Shown: piece by piece, positions 57,178 to 64,000 of the stretch
Numbering within the stretch: the first letter of the stretch is position 1
Layout of the letters: each line of letters opens with the position of its first letter
From: Azospirillum doebereinerae
Lineage (GTDB): Bacteria; Pseudomonadota; Alphaproteobacteria; Azospirillales; Azospirillaceae
Length of the DNA stretch: 64,000 nt
NCBI RefSeq assembly: GCF_003989665.1
Contig: NZ_RZIJ01000020.1
Location: 1-64,000 of the forward strand
Direction: 5' to 3'
Notes under the pieces: model-generated
Told to the model about the DNA's origin: nothing
What the model saw: the letters and a program-made list of their open reading frames with translations, nothing else
The model's database searches: none
Position numbers and translations under genes: made by a program

Positions 57178-58329
57178 ATGAGCACGCAACGCCTCGGAAT
57201 CATCATGCACGGCGTGACCGGCCGGATGGGGATGAACCAGCACCTCATCCGCTCGATCCTGGCGATCCGGGCGCAGGGCGGGGTTACCCTGTCCGACGGC
57301 TCGCGCGTCATGCCCGACCCGATCATCGTCGGCCGCAACGCCGAGAAGATGCGCGAACTGGCCCAACGCCACGGCATCGAGCGCTGGAGCGACAACGTCG
57401 AGGCGGCGCTGGAAAACCGCGAGGACACCATCTTCTTCGACGCCGGTACCACCCAGATGCGGCCCATTCTGTTGGAGAAGGCGATCCGCGCCGGCAAGCA
57501 CGTCTATTGCGAGAAGCCCATCGCCACCAACCTGGAGGCCGCGCTCGGCATCGTCCGCCTCGCCGAGCAGGCCGGGGTGAAGAACGGCACCGTGCAGGAC
57601 AAGCTGTTCCTGCCCGGCCTGCAGAAGCTGCGCATGCTGCGCGACAGCGGCTTCTTCGGCCGCATGCTGTCGGTGCGCGGCGAGTTCGGCTATTGGGTGT
57701 TCGAGGGCGACTGGCAGCCGGCGCAGCGCCCGTCCTGGAACTACCGCGAGGAGGACGGCGGCGGCATCATCCTCGACATGATCTGCCACTGGCGCTACGT
57801 GCTCGACAACCTGTTCGGGCCGGTCAAGAGCATCTCCTGCCTGGGCGCCACCCACATCCCGGACCGCTGGGATGAGAAGGGCCAGCGCTACGACGCCACC
57901 GCCGACGACGCCGCCTACGCGATGTTCGAGCTGGAGGGCGGGGTGATCGCCACCATCAACTCCTCCTGGTGCACGCGGGTGTACCGGGACGATCTGGTGA
58001 CCTTCCAGGTCGACGGCACCAACGGCTCGGCGGTCGCCGGGTTGACCGACTGCGTGATCCAGCCGCGCCAGGGCACGCCGCGCCCGGTGTGGAACCCGGA
58101 CCAGAAGCAGACCATGGACTTCTACGAGACGTGGCAGCCGGTGCCGGACAACCAGCCGGTCGACAACGGCTTCAAGACCCAGTGGGAGTCCTTCATCCGC
58201 CACGTGGTGGAGGACGCGCCGTACAACCACGGCCTCATCGAGGGGGCCAAGGGCGTGCAACTGGTGGAATGCGCGCTGCAGAGCTGGAAGGAACGCCGCT
58301 GGGTGGACGTTCCGTCACTGACCGCCTGA
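57178..58329 (+). CDS. Gfo/Idh/MocA-family NAD(P)-dependent oxidoreductase
   Basis: A 383-residue enzyme. The N-terminal Rossmann domain starts RLGIIMHGVTGRMGMNQHLI and contains the family motif YCEKPIATN (the EKP lysine takes part in catalysis). The C-terminal domain has the conserved DMICHWRYVLDNLFGPVKSI (Asp-x-x-x-His pair, where His is the catalytic acid/base). It oxidises a hydroxyl group of a sugar or polyol. ATG 57178 follows an AGGGAG site. It belongs to the pathway with the enolase, DUF993 and isomerase genes. Confidence 0.93.
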   Translation: MSTQRLGIIMHGVTGRMGMNQHLIRSILAIRAQGGVTLSDGSRVMPDPIIVGRNAEKMRELAQRHGIERWSDNVEAALENREDTIFFDAGTTQMRPILLEKAIRAGKHVYCEKPIATNLEAALGIVRLAEQAGVKNGTVQDKLFLPGLQKLRMLRDSGFFGRMLSVRGEFGYWVFEGDWQPAQRPSWNYREEDGGGIILDMICHWRYVLDNLFGPVKSISCLGATHIPDRWDEKGQRYDATADDAAYAMFELEGGVIATINSSWCTRVYRDDLVTFQVDGTNGSAVAGLTDCVIQPRQGTPRPVWNPDQKQTMDFYETWQPVPDNQPVDNGFKTQWESFIRHVVEDAPYNHGLIEGAKGVQLVECALQSWKERRWVDVPSLTA

Positions 58330-58337
58330 GCCCGTCT

Positions 58338-58448
58338 GCCCCCTCCCCATCCCTCCCCCGCCTCTGGCGGGAGAGGGGGCTGGACGCTTGACGGCGCTCG
58401 GCGGAGTTCCCTCTCCCGCGCAGCGGGGGAGGGTTAGGGAGGGGGCAC
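58338..58448. repeat. C-rich inverted intergenic repeat, copy 6
   Basis: CCCCCTCCCCATCCCTCCCC at the left and GCGGGGGAGGGTTAGGGAGG at the right form inverted arms around 30 bases. It lies between the oxidoreductase and the DUF993 gene. It is nearly identical to copy 1 at 25561. Confidence 0.85.
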
Positions 58449-58488
58449 CGGCGAAAGACCTTACCACCCTGTTCCGGAGTCCATCGCC

Positions 58489-59652
58489 ATGGCCCTGACC
58501 ATCCGCCTGCCGCGCGCCGACCGCACGCTCGAAACCTACGAACTGGCCCCCGCGCGTGGATTCCCGGCCCGCACCGACCGGCCCCTGACCCGCGTGGCCT
58601 TCGCCGCCGCCCACATGGTCGCCGACCCGCTGGCGGAGTGCGACCCGTGGCTCGCCCCCGCCATCGACTGGGACCGCACCATCGCCTTCCGCGAGCATCT
58701 GTGGGATCTCGGGCTCGGCGTCGCCGAGGCGATGGACACCGCCCAGCGCGGCATGGGGCTCGACTGGCCGACCTCGCTGGAGCTGATCCGCCGCTCGCTG
58801 GCCGCCGCCAAGGCGCGCGGCAACGCGGTGATCGCGTGTGGCGCCGGCACCGACCATCTGCTGCCCGAGAACGCCCGCTCCATCGACGACGTGATCCGCG
58901 CCTACGAGGAGCAGATCGAGGCCATCGAGGCGCTGGACGGCCGCATCATCCTGATGGCGTCGCGCGCGCTGGCCCGCGTCGCCAAGGGGCCGGACGACTA
59001 CGCCCGCGTCTACGGCCGCATCCTGTCCCAGGTCAAGCAGCCGGTGGTGCTGCATTGGCTGGGCGACATGTTCGACCCGGCGCTGACCGGCTATTGGGGC
59101 ACCGGCGACCTCGACGCGGCGATGGACACGGCGCTCGGCATCATCGGCGACTTCGCGCCCAAGGTGGACGGCATCAAGATCTCCCTGCTCGACAAGGAGA
59201 AGGAGATCGTCATGCGGCGGCGCCTGCCGGACGGCGTGCGCATGTACACCGGCGACGACTTCAACTACGCCGAACTGATCGCCGGCGACGGCGAGCGGCA
59301 CTCCGACGCGCTGCTCGGCATCTTCGACGCCATCGCCCCGGCGGCGGCGGCGGCGCTGGCCGAACTGGCCGACGGCAACGAGGCCGGCTTCCACGACATC
59401 CTGGCCCCGACCGTGCCGCTGTCGCGCCACATCTTCAAGGCGCCGACCCGCTTCTACAAGACCGGCGTCGTCTTCATGGCCTATCTGAACGGCCATCAGG
59501 ACCACTTCACCATGGTCGGCGGGCAGGAGAGCACGCGCTCGACCCAGCACCTCGCCGAACTGTTCCGGCTAGCCGACAAGGCGGGGCTGCTGACCGATCC
59601 GGAGCGCGCGGTCCGCCGCATGGCCGCCGTCCTCGCCGTGCGGGGGCTGTGA
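58489..59652 (+). CDS. DUF993 / dihydrodipicolinate-synthase-like aldolase
   Basis: A 387-residue protein of the DUF993 group, a TIM-barrel related to dihydrodipicolinate synthase and other class I aldolases. Recognisable parts are RVAFAAAHMVADPLAECDPW, the AIDWDRTIAFREHLWDLGLG start, VIACGAGTDHL, PVVLHWLGDMFDPALTGYWG and DGIKISLLDKEKEI, in which the Lys of GIKIS is the probable Schiff-base residue. It likely cleaves or condenses a keto-acid made by the oxidoreductase and enolase-type enzyme. The next gene starts two bases after its stop. Confidence 0.85.
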   Translation: MALTIRLPRADRTLETYELAPARGFPARTDRPLTRVAFAAAHMVADPLAECDPWLAPAIDWDRTIAFREHLWDLGLGVAEAMDTAQRGMGLDWPTSLELIRRSLAAAKARGNAVIACGAGTDHLLPENARSIDDVIRAYEEQIEAIEALDGRIILMASRALARVAKGPDDYARVYGRILSQVKQPVVLHWLGDMFDPALTGYWGTGDLDAAMDTALGIIGDFAPKVDGIKISLLDKEKEIVMRRRLPDGVRMYTGDDFNYAELIAGDGERHSDALLGIFDAIAPAAAAALAELADGNEAGFHDILAPTVPLSRHIFKAPTRFYKTGVVFMAYLNGHQDHFTMVGGQESTRSTQHLAELFRLADKAGLLTDPERAVRRMAAVLAVRGL

Positions 59653-59654
59653 CG

Positions 59655-60521
59655 ATGCGCGACTTCTCCGCCGATCACCGCTGGCTGTCGATCAACACCG
59701 CCACCGTGCGCAAGCAGGGCGATCTCCTCCAGATCATCGAGGCCTGCGACCGCCACGGCATCCGCGCGATCTCGCCGTGGCGCGATCAGGTCGCGACGGT
59801 CGGGCTCGACGCCGCCGTGCGCGCGGTGCGCGGCGCCGATCTCCAGCTCTCCGGCTATTGCCGGGGCGGCATGTTCCCGGCGGACGCCGCCCACCGCGCC
59901 GAGATGCGCGACGACAACCGCCGCGCGGTGGACGAGGCGGCGGCGCTGGGCGCCGTCTGCCTCGTGCTGGTCGTCGGCGGGCTGCCGCAATACTCCCGCC
60001 CCGGCTCGGCGCCCAGCAAGGACCTTGCCGGCGCCCGCGCCCAGGTGGAGGACGGCATCGCCGAGTTGCTGGACTGCGCGCGCAACGCCGGCATGCCGCT
60101 TGCCATCGAGCCGCTGCACCCGATGTACGCCGCCGACCGCGCTTGCGTGAACACGATGACCCAGGCGCTCGACATCTGCGACCGGCTCGACCCCGACCGC
60201 AGCGGGGCGCTGGGGGTGGCGGTGGACGCCTACCACGTCTGGTGGGATCCCGACCTCCAGGCGCAGATCCGCCGCGCCGGCAAGGAGCGGCTGCTGGCCT
60301 TCCACGTCTGCGACTGGTTGGTGCCGACGACCGACCTGCTGCTCGACCGTGGCATGATGGGCGACGGCGTCATCGATCTGCCGCAGATGCGCGGCTGGGT
60401 CGAGGATTGCGGCTTCGCCGGCTATTCGGAGGTCGAGATCTTCTCGGCGAACACCTGGTGGGAGCGCCCGATGGACGAGGTGCTGTCCACCTGCATCGAG
60501 CGCCACCGCAGCGTGGTGTGA
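59655..60521 (+). CDS. Sugar-phosphate isomerase/epimerase-like TIM-barrel enzyme
   Basis: A 288-residue AP-endonuclease-2-type TIM barrel. The metal-binding residues are in place: Glu in LAIEPLHPMY, Asp and His in VAVDAYHVWWD, His in AFHVCDW and Glu in YSEVEIFS. Such enzymes isomerise or epimerise sugars, inosose or keto-sugars. It starts two bases after the DUF993 gene and is the last gene of the operon; the response-regulator gene meets it tail to tail six bases later. Confidence 0.92.
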   Translation: MRDFSADHRWLSINTATVRKQGDLLQIIEACDRHGIRAISPWRDQVATVGLDAAVRAVRGADLQLSGYCRGGMFPADAAHRAEMRDDNRRAVDEAAALGAVCLVLVVGGLPQYSRPGSAPSKDLAGARAQVEDGIAELLDCARNAGMPLAIEPLHPMYAADRACVNTMTQALDICDRLDPDRSGALGVAVDAYHVWWDPDLQAQIRRAGKERLLAFHVCDWLVPTTDLLLDRGMMGDGVIDLPQMRGWVEDCGFAGYSEVEIFSANTWWERPMDEVLSTCIERHRSVV

Positions 60522-60527
60522 CGCCCT

Positions 60528-61478
60528 CTACCGGGTGTTGAGCGTCCGCACCGCCATAGCCGCCGCCGCCGCGCGGTTCTCGACGCCGAGCTTGGCGTAG
60601 ATCTGCTCCAGATGCTTGTCCACGGTGCGCGGGCTGAGGCCGAGGATCTCGGCGATGTCGCGGTTGGGCTTGCCGTTGGCAACCCACATCAGCACCTCGG
60701 CCTCGCGGGCGGTCAGGGCCAGCTTCTGCTTCAGCCGGGCGTCCTCGCCGGCGCCGGTCTCGTCGGCCAGTTGCAGCAGAAGCTCGTCCGGGCCGGTCTG
60801 CCCGACCGGGCTGATGCGCAGCCGCACGCCGGGCGTGGCGGTGGGAACGACGACCGTGTCGGGCTTGCGCGCCGGGCCGTTGCGCTGCCGTTCCTCCAGC
60901 CAGGAGCGCGCCTCCTCCGGCAGGGTGAATCCGGCTTCCTGCGCGCCGTGGCCAAACGCGGTCTCCAGCATGCGGCTGGTCTGCGGCGTGCACCACAGCA
61001 CCTCGCCCCGGTGGTTGGCGGCCAGCAGGTAGCGGCCGGTCGCGTCCAGCGCCGCGCGCGTGCTCTGGGCGACGCGGGCGTTGGCGAGATGGGCGTACAT
61101 CCGCGCGATCAGCGCCTCGGCGACGATGGGCTTGGTCACGTAGTCGACGCCGCCGGCCGAGAAGCCCTTCAGGATGTGCTCGGTCTCGGTCAGCCCGGTC
61201 ATGAAGATCACCGGCACATGGGCGACCTGGCTGTTGCGCTTCAGGCGCCGGCAGGTCTCGAAGCCGTCCAGCCCCGGCATGATCGCGTCCATCAGGATGA
61301 CGTCGGGCGTCACCTGCTCCAGCAGGGTGAGCGCGCGGCGGCCGTCGAGCGCCACCAGCACCGTCACGCCGGCCTCCTCCAGCGAATCGGTCAGGAAGCT
61401 GAGGGTTTCCGGCGAATCGTCAACGACGAGGACGACGTCACGCGGTTTCATGTCCGGGGGCTTGGTCTGGGCTGTCAT
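60528..61478 (-). CDS. Response regulator with LuxR-type HTH
   Basis: A 316-residue regulator. The receiver domain (VVLVVDDSPETLSFLTDSLE; phospho-Asp in VILMDAIMPGLDG; Lys in YVTKPIV) is followed by a PAS-like linker domain (about 135-235, LDATGRYLLAANHRGEVLWC) and the LuxR/GerE HTH (LTAREAEVLMWVANGKPNRD, IAEILGLSPRTVDKHLEQIY, AKLGVENR). It overlaps the kinase gene by 41 bases and is its partner. Target genes are unknown, but the convergent catabolic operon is a candidate. Confidence 0.93.
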   Translation of the reverse strand: MTAQTKPPDMKPRDVVLVVDDSPETLSFLTDSLEEAGVTVLVALDGRRALTLLEQVTPDVILMDAIMPGLDGFETCRRLKRNSQVAHVPVIFMTGLTETEHILKGFSAGGVDYVTKPIVAEALIARMYAHLANARVAQSTRAALDATGRYLLAANHRGEVLWCTPQTSRMLETAFGHGAQEAGFTLPEEARSWLEERQRNGPARKPDTVVVPTATPGVRLRISPVGQTGPDELLLQLADETGAGEDARLKQKLALTAREAEVLMWVANGKPNRDIAEILGLSPRTVDKHLEQIYAKLGVENRAAAAAMAVRTLNTR

Positions 61479-64000
61479 CGCGGTGCACCGCCTCCAGCGC
61501 GGCCATGTATTGGTTCAGGTCATAGTTGCTGACCAGCCGGCGCATCCGGCCCACGAAGGCGTCGAGTTCGGGATGGGCCGCCGCGATCTCCGACAGCTTG
61601 GCCTGCATGCCGCGCACGTAGCCGATGCGCCCGAGATGGATCAGCTCGGCGATGTGGTGCTGCGGCGGCAGGTCCGACGCCGCGAAGCCGGGCAGGGCGG
61701 CGAGCGTGCCGTTGGCCGGACCCTGCTCGTACTCCCACGCGATGGGCCGCAGCTTGCCCAGGCAGGCCAGCAGCTTGGGGATCGATACCGGCTTGGCGAC
61801 GAAGCCGTCATGCGCTGCGTCGGGCGGCAGCACCGCGCGGTCCTCCCGCGTGTCGGCGGAGACCATGACGATGGTCGCCCGCTCGTGCCCGGTCCGGCGC
61901 AGCAGCCGCGCCACCTCCCAGCCGTTCAGGCCGGGCATCTGCACGTCGAGCAGGACGATGTCCGGCTTGTGCTGGTCGGCCAGCGTCAGGCAGGCCGGGC
62001 CGTCCGCCGCCTTGACGACGGTGAAGTCCAGCTCGCCCAGGATCTCGCCGATCAGGTTGCGGTGGGCCATGTCGTCGTCGGTGACCAGCACGGTCAGGCG
62101 CGGTCCGCTGTAGCCCCGGATCAGGTGCTCGGGCTGGGCCGGCGCGGTCGAGATCACCGCCGCCGACATCATCAGCCGTACCTTGAACACGCTGCCGCGC
62201 CCGATGGCGCTGGTCACGGTGATCTCGCCGCCCATCACCTCGGTCAGCAGCTTGGTGATGGTCAGCCCCAATCCCATGCCGGGCACCATCTGGCTGGCGG
62301 CGGCGCCGCGCTCGAACGGCTCGAAGATGCGCTCCAGATCCTCGGGGAAGATGCCGGGGCCGGTGTCCTCGACCTCGAACTCGGCGATCTGGCTGCGGTA
62401 GCGCACGCGCAGGGTGACGATCCCGGATTCGGTGAACTTGATGGCGTTGGACAGCAGGTTGATGACGATCTGCCGGATGCGCCCCTCGTCGGTCAGGACG
62501 ACCGGCGGCAGCTCCTCCACCGCCTCGAAGCGGAATTCGATGCCCTTGGCCTCGGCCTGGAGGCGGAACATGCTGACCAGCTGGTCGAGCAGCTCGACGA
62601 AGCGCACCTCGCCGCGATTGAGCTGCAACCGGCCGCCCTCGATCTTCGACACGTCGAGCAGCCCGTCGAGCAGCCCCGACAGATGCTCGGCGCTGCGCCG
62701 GATCACCGTGACCGCGTCGACCCGGTGCGGCGGGATGGTCGGATCGCGCTCCAGCATCTGGGCGTAGCCGAAGATGGCGCTCAGCGGCGTGCGGAACTCA
62801 TGGCCGATGCCGACCAGATAGCGGCTCTTGGCGAGGTTGGCGGCCTCGGCGGCTTCCTTGGCCTTCTGCAACTGGGCGTCGGTCTTCTCGTGGGCCTCGA
62901 TCTCCTGCATCAGCAGGGCGGTCTGCTTGTGGGATTCCTGTTGCGCCACCTTGCGGCTCTCGCGGGCCAGGACGTAGAGCCAGGTCGCCACCCCGGCGAC
63001 GATCATCAGGATGAAGAACACCTTCCACAGCGTGCTGCGGATGACGGCGCGGGCCTCCTCGTTGACCGCCGCGACCTCGAAATAGACGAGCGCCAGCACC
63101 GCGCCGATGGCGGCGCCGAGCAGCAGCAGCACGCCCAGGTAATGCCCGAAGCGCGCCTTCAGCGCCCCGGCCAGCCGCCCCGGCAGCAGCGCGTCGATCG
63201 CGCGGCGCAGCTGCACGCCGAGCCGCGCGTCGGTCTTGCAGCCGTCGCCGCAGCGGGCGTCCAGCGAGCAGCAGAGCGAGCAGATCGCGCCGGCGTAGAC
63301 CGGGCAGAAGGCCATGTCCTCCGGCTCGAACGCGTGCTCGCAGACCCGGCACCGGATGGCGGGCTCGCGGTTCCAGCCCTCGAAGGGACGGCGCGCGATG
63401 TAGTACGCGCCATCGGTCAGAAAGGCGATGGCCGGCGCGGCGGCAAAGGCGGTGGCGAAGGCCAGGAAGGGCGCGAAGACCTTCACCGCCGGTCCGAAGC
63501 AGCCGATCACCGCCAGCCCCGACACCCCGGCCGCCAGCGCCATGGCGCCGACCCCGACCGGGTTGACGTCGTAGAGATGGGCGCGCTTGAACTCGACCTG
63601 CGGCGGGCTGAGTCCGAGCGGCTTGTTGACCACCAGATCCGCGACCAGCGCGCCGATCCACGACGCGGCGAAGCAGGAATAGAGGCCGAGCACCGGCTCC
63701 AGCGTCTTGTAGACGCCCAGTTCCATCAGCAGCAGGCCGATGACGACGTTGAACACCACCCAGACCACCCGGCCCGGATGGCTGTGCGTCAGCCGCGAGA
63801 AGAAGTTCGACCAGGCGATGGAGCCGGCGTAGGTGTTGGTGACGTTGATCTTGATCTGCGACAGCACGACGAACAGCCCGGTCAGCCCGATGGCGAGCTG
63901 GGGCGAGGGCGTCACGTGCTGGAAGGCGACCAGATACATCCGGGTCGGCTCGGCCGCCTGCTCCACCGGCACGGCGTGGCGCAGTGCCAGCACCGCCAGG
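61438..64000 (-). CDS. Transporter-like hybrid sensor histidine kinase, partial
   Basis: At least 853 residues are visible; the gene continues beyond the window. The N-terminal part is a purine/cytosine-permease-like membrane domain (FVVLSQIKINVTNTYAGSIA; SWIGALVADLVVNKPLGLSP) with further helices, then a Cys-rich loop (CRVCEHAFEPEDMAFCPVYA, ICSLCCSLDARCGDGCK) likely to bind metal, then more helices and a coiled coil. The kinase follows: HisKA GIGHEFRTPLSAIFGYAQML, HATPase NLLSNAIKFTESG, DTGPGIF and GMGLGLTI, and a receiver domain (phospho-Asp in IVLLDVQMPGLNG). A helical C-terminal domain ends it. The transporter part may sense a solute. Confidence 0.9.
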   Translation of the reverse strand, partial: LAVLALRHAVPVEQAAEPTRMYLVAFQHVTPSPQLAIGLTGLFVVLSQIKINVTNTYAGSIAWSNFFSRLTHSHPGRVVWVVFNVVIGLLLMELGVYKTLEPVLGLYSCFAASWIGALVADLVVNKPLGLSPPQVEFKRAHLYDVNPVGVGAMALAAGVSGLAVIGCFGPAVKVFAPFLAFATAFAAAPAIAFLTDGAYYIARRPFEGWNREPAIRCRVCEHAFEPEDMAFCPVYAGAICSLCCSLDARCGDGCKTDARLGVQLRRAIDALLPGRLAGALKARFGHYLGVLLLLGAAIGAVLALVYFEVAAVNEEARAVIRSTLWKVFFILMIVAGVATWLYVLARESRKVAQQESHKQTALLMQEIEAHEKTDAQLQKAKEAAEAANLAKSRYLVGIGHEFRTPLSAIFGYAQMLERDPTIPPHRVDAVTVIRRSAEHLSGLLDGLLDVSKIEGGRLQLNRGEVRFVELLDQLVSMFRLQAEAKGIEFRFEAVEELPPVVLTDEGRIRQIVINLLSNAIKFTESGIVTLRVRYRSQIAEFEVEDTGPGIFPEDLERIFEPFERGAAASQMVPGMGLGLTITKLLTEVMGGEITVTSAIGRGSVFKVRLMMSAAVISTAPAQPEHLIRGYSGPRLTVLVTDDDMAHRNLIGEILGELDFTVVKAADGPACLTLADQHKPDIVLLDVQMPGLNGWEVARLLRRTGHERATIVMVSADTREDRAVLPPDAAHDGFVAKPVSIPKLLACLGKLRPIAWEYEQGPANGTLAALPGFAASDLPPQHHIAELIHLGRIGYVRGMQAKLSEIAAAHPELDAFVGRMRRLVSNYDLNQYMAALEAVHRDDSPDQAPGHETA

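Overview
The window is GC-rich alphaproteobacterial DNA, most like an Azospirillum-type Rhodospirillales replicon. This is inferred from the very high third-position GC, a lateral-type flagellar cluster, a choline importer of the ChoXWV type and many two-component and TonB systems. No rRNA, tRNA or CRISPR array was seen. Genus and replicon type (chromosome or large plasmid) are inference only.

Layout. 1-10667: a broken IS6-type transposase end, a TPR gene, an IalB-like gene, a 1.7-k-residue autotransporter with a poly-proline linker, and a 7TM-DISM sensor kinase split by an in-frame stop, followed by its OmpR-type regulator. 10668-14673: a graveyard of insertion sequences (two IS5-type pieces, IS256, IS1595, IS21, and an HTH fragment), all disrupted. 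14746-22474: glutamine-dependent NAD synthetase, then an iron-uptake module on the minus strand (FecI-type sigma factor, FecR, TonB receptor, PepSY protein, small membrane protein). 22727-37934: a flagellar region (flgD, flgE, two small genes, flgK, flgL, flagellin, fliD, fliS) ending in an ECF sigma/anti-sigma-like pair and flanked by a TPR/glycosyltransferase-like gene and a beta-helix gene. 37979-51784: phoU; a secreted protein + CHASE2 cyclase + TpsB transporter; an RcnB-like protein; a choline ABC importer with betI; a PQQ-type sorbosone dehydrogenase-like lipoprotein; DUF3325; a double cold-shock-domain protein. 52065-60521: a TetR-controlled catabolic operon (ABC importer, enolase-superfamily enzyme, Gfo/Idh/MocA oxidoreductase, DUF993 aldolase-like enzyme, TIM-barrel isomerase). 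60528-64000: a LuxR-type regulator and a transporter-like hybrid kinase that runs off the window.

How the parts work together. The iron module has a readable cascade: a Fur-like box before the sigma gene, and a near-identical spaced promoter element before fecR and the receptor gene. The flagellar genes share an AAAACCGCGCCAG-type promoter element, and a 25-base perfect copy lies 13 kb away before an unknown 105-residue gene, tying that gene to the flagellar regulon. The choline genes carry a BetI-type palindrome. The least understood unit is the 52.0-60.5 kb operon: importer, regulator, operator and four enzymes form a complete pathway whose substrate cannot be read from the sequence.

A family of C-rich inverted intergenic repeats is scattered through the second half of the window (six copies). 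All calls are from reading sequence alone; family names rest on motif recognition, not on searches.
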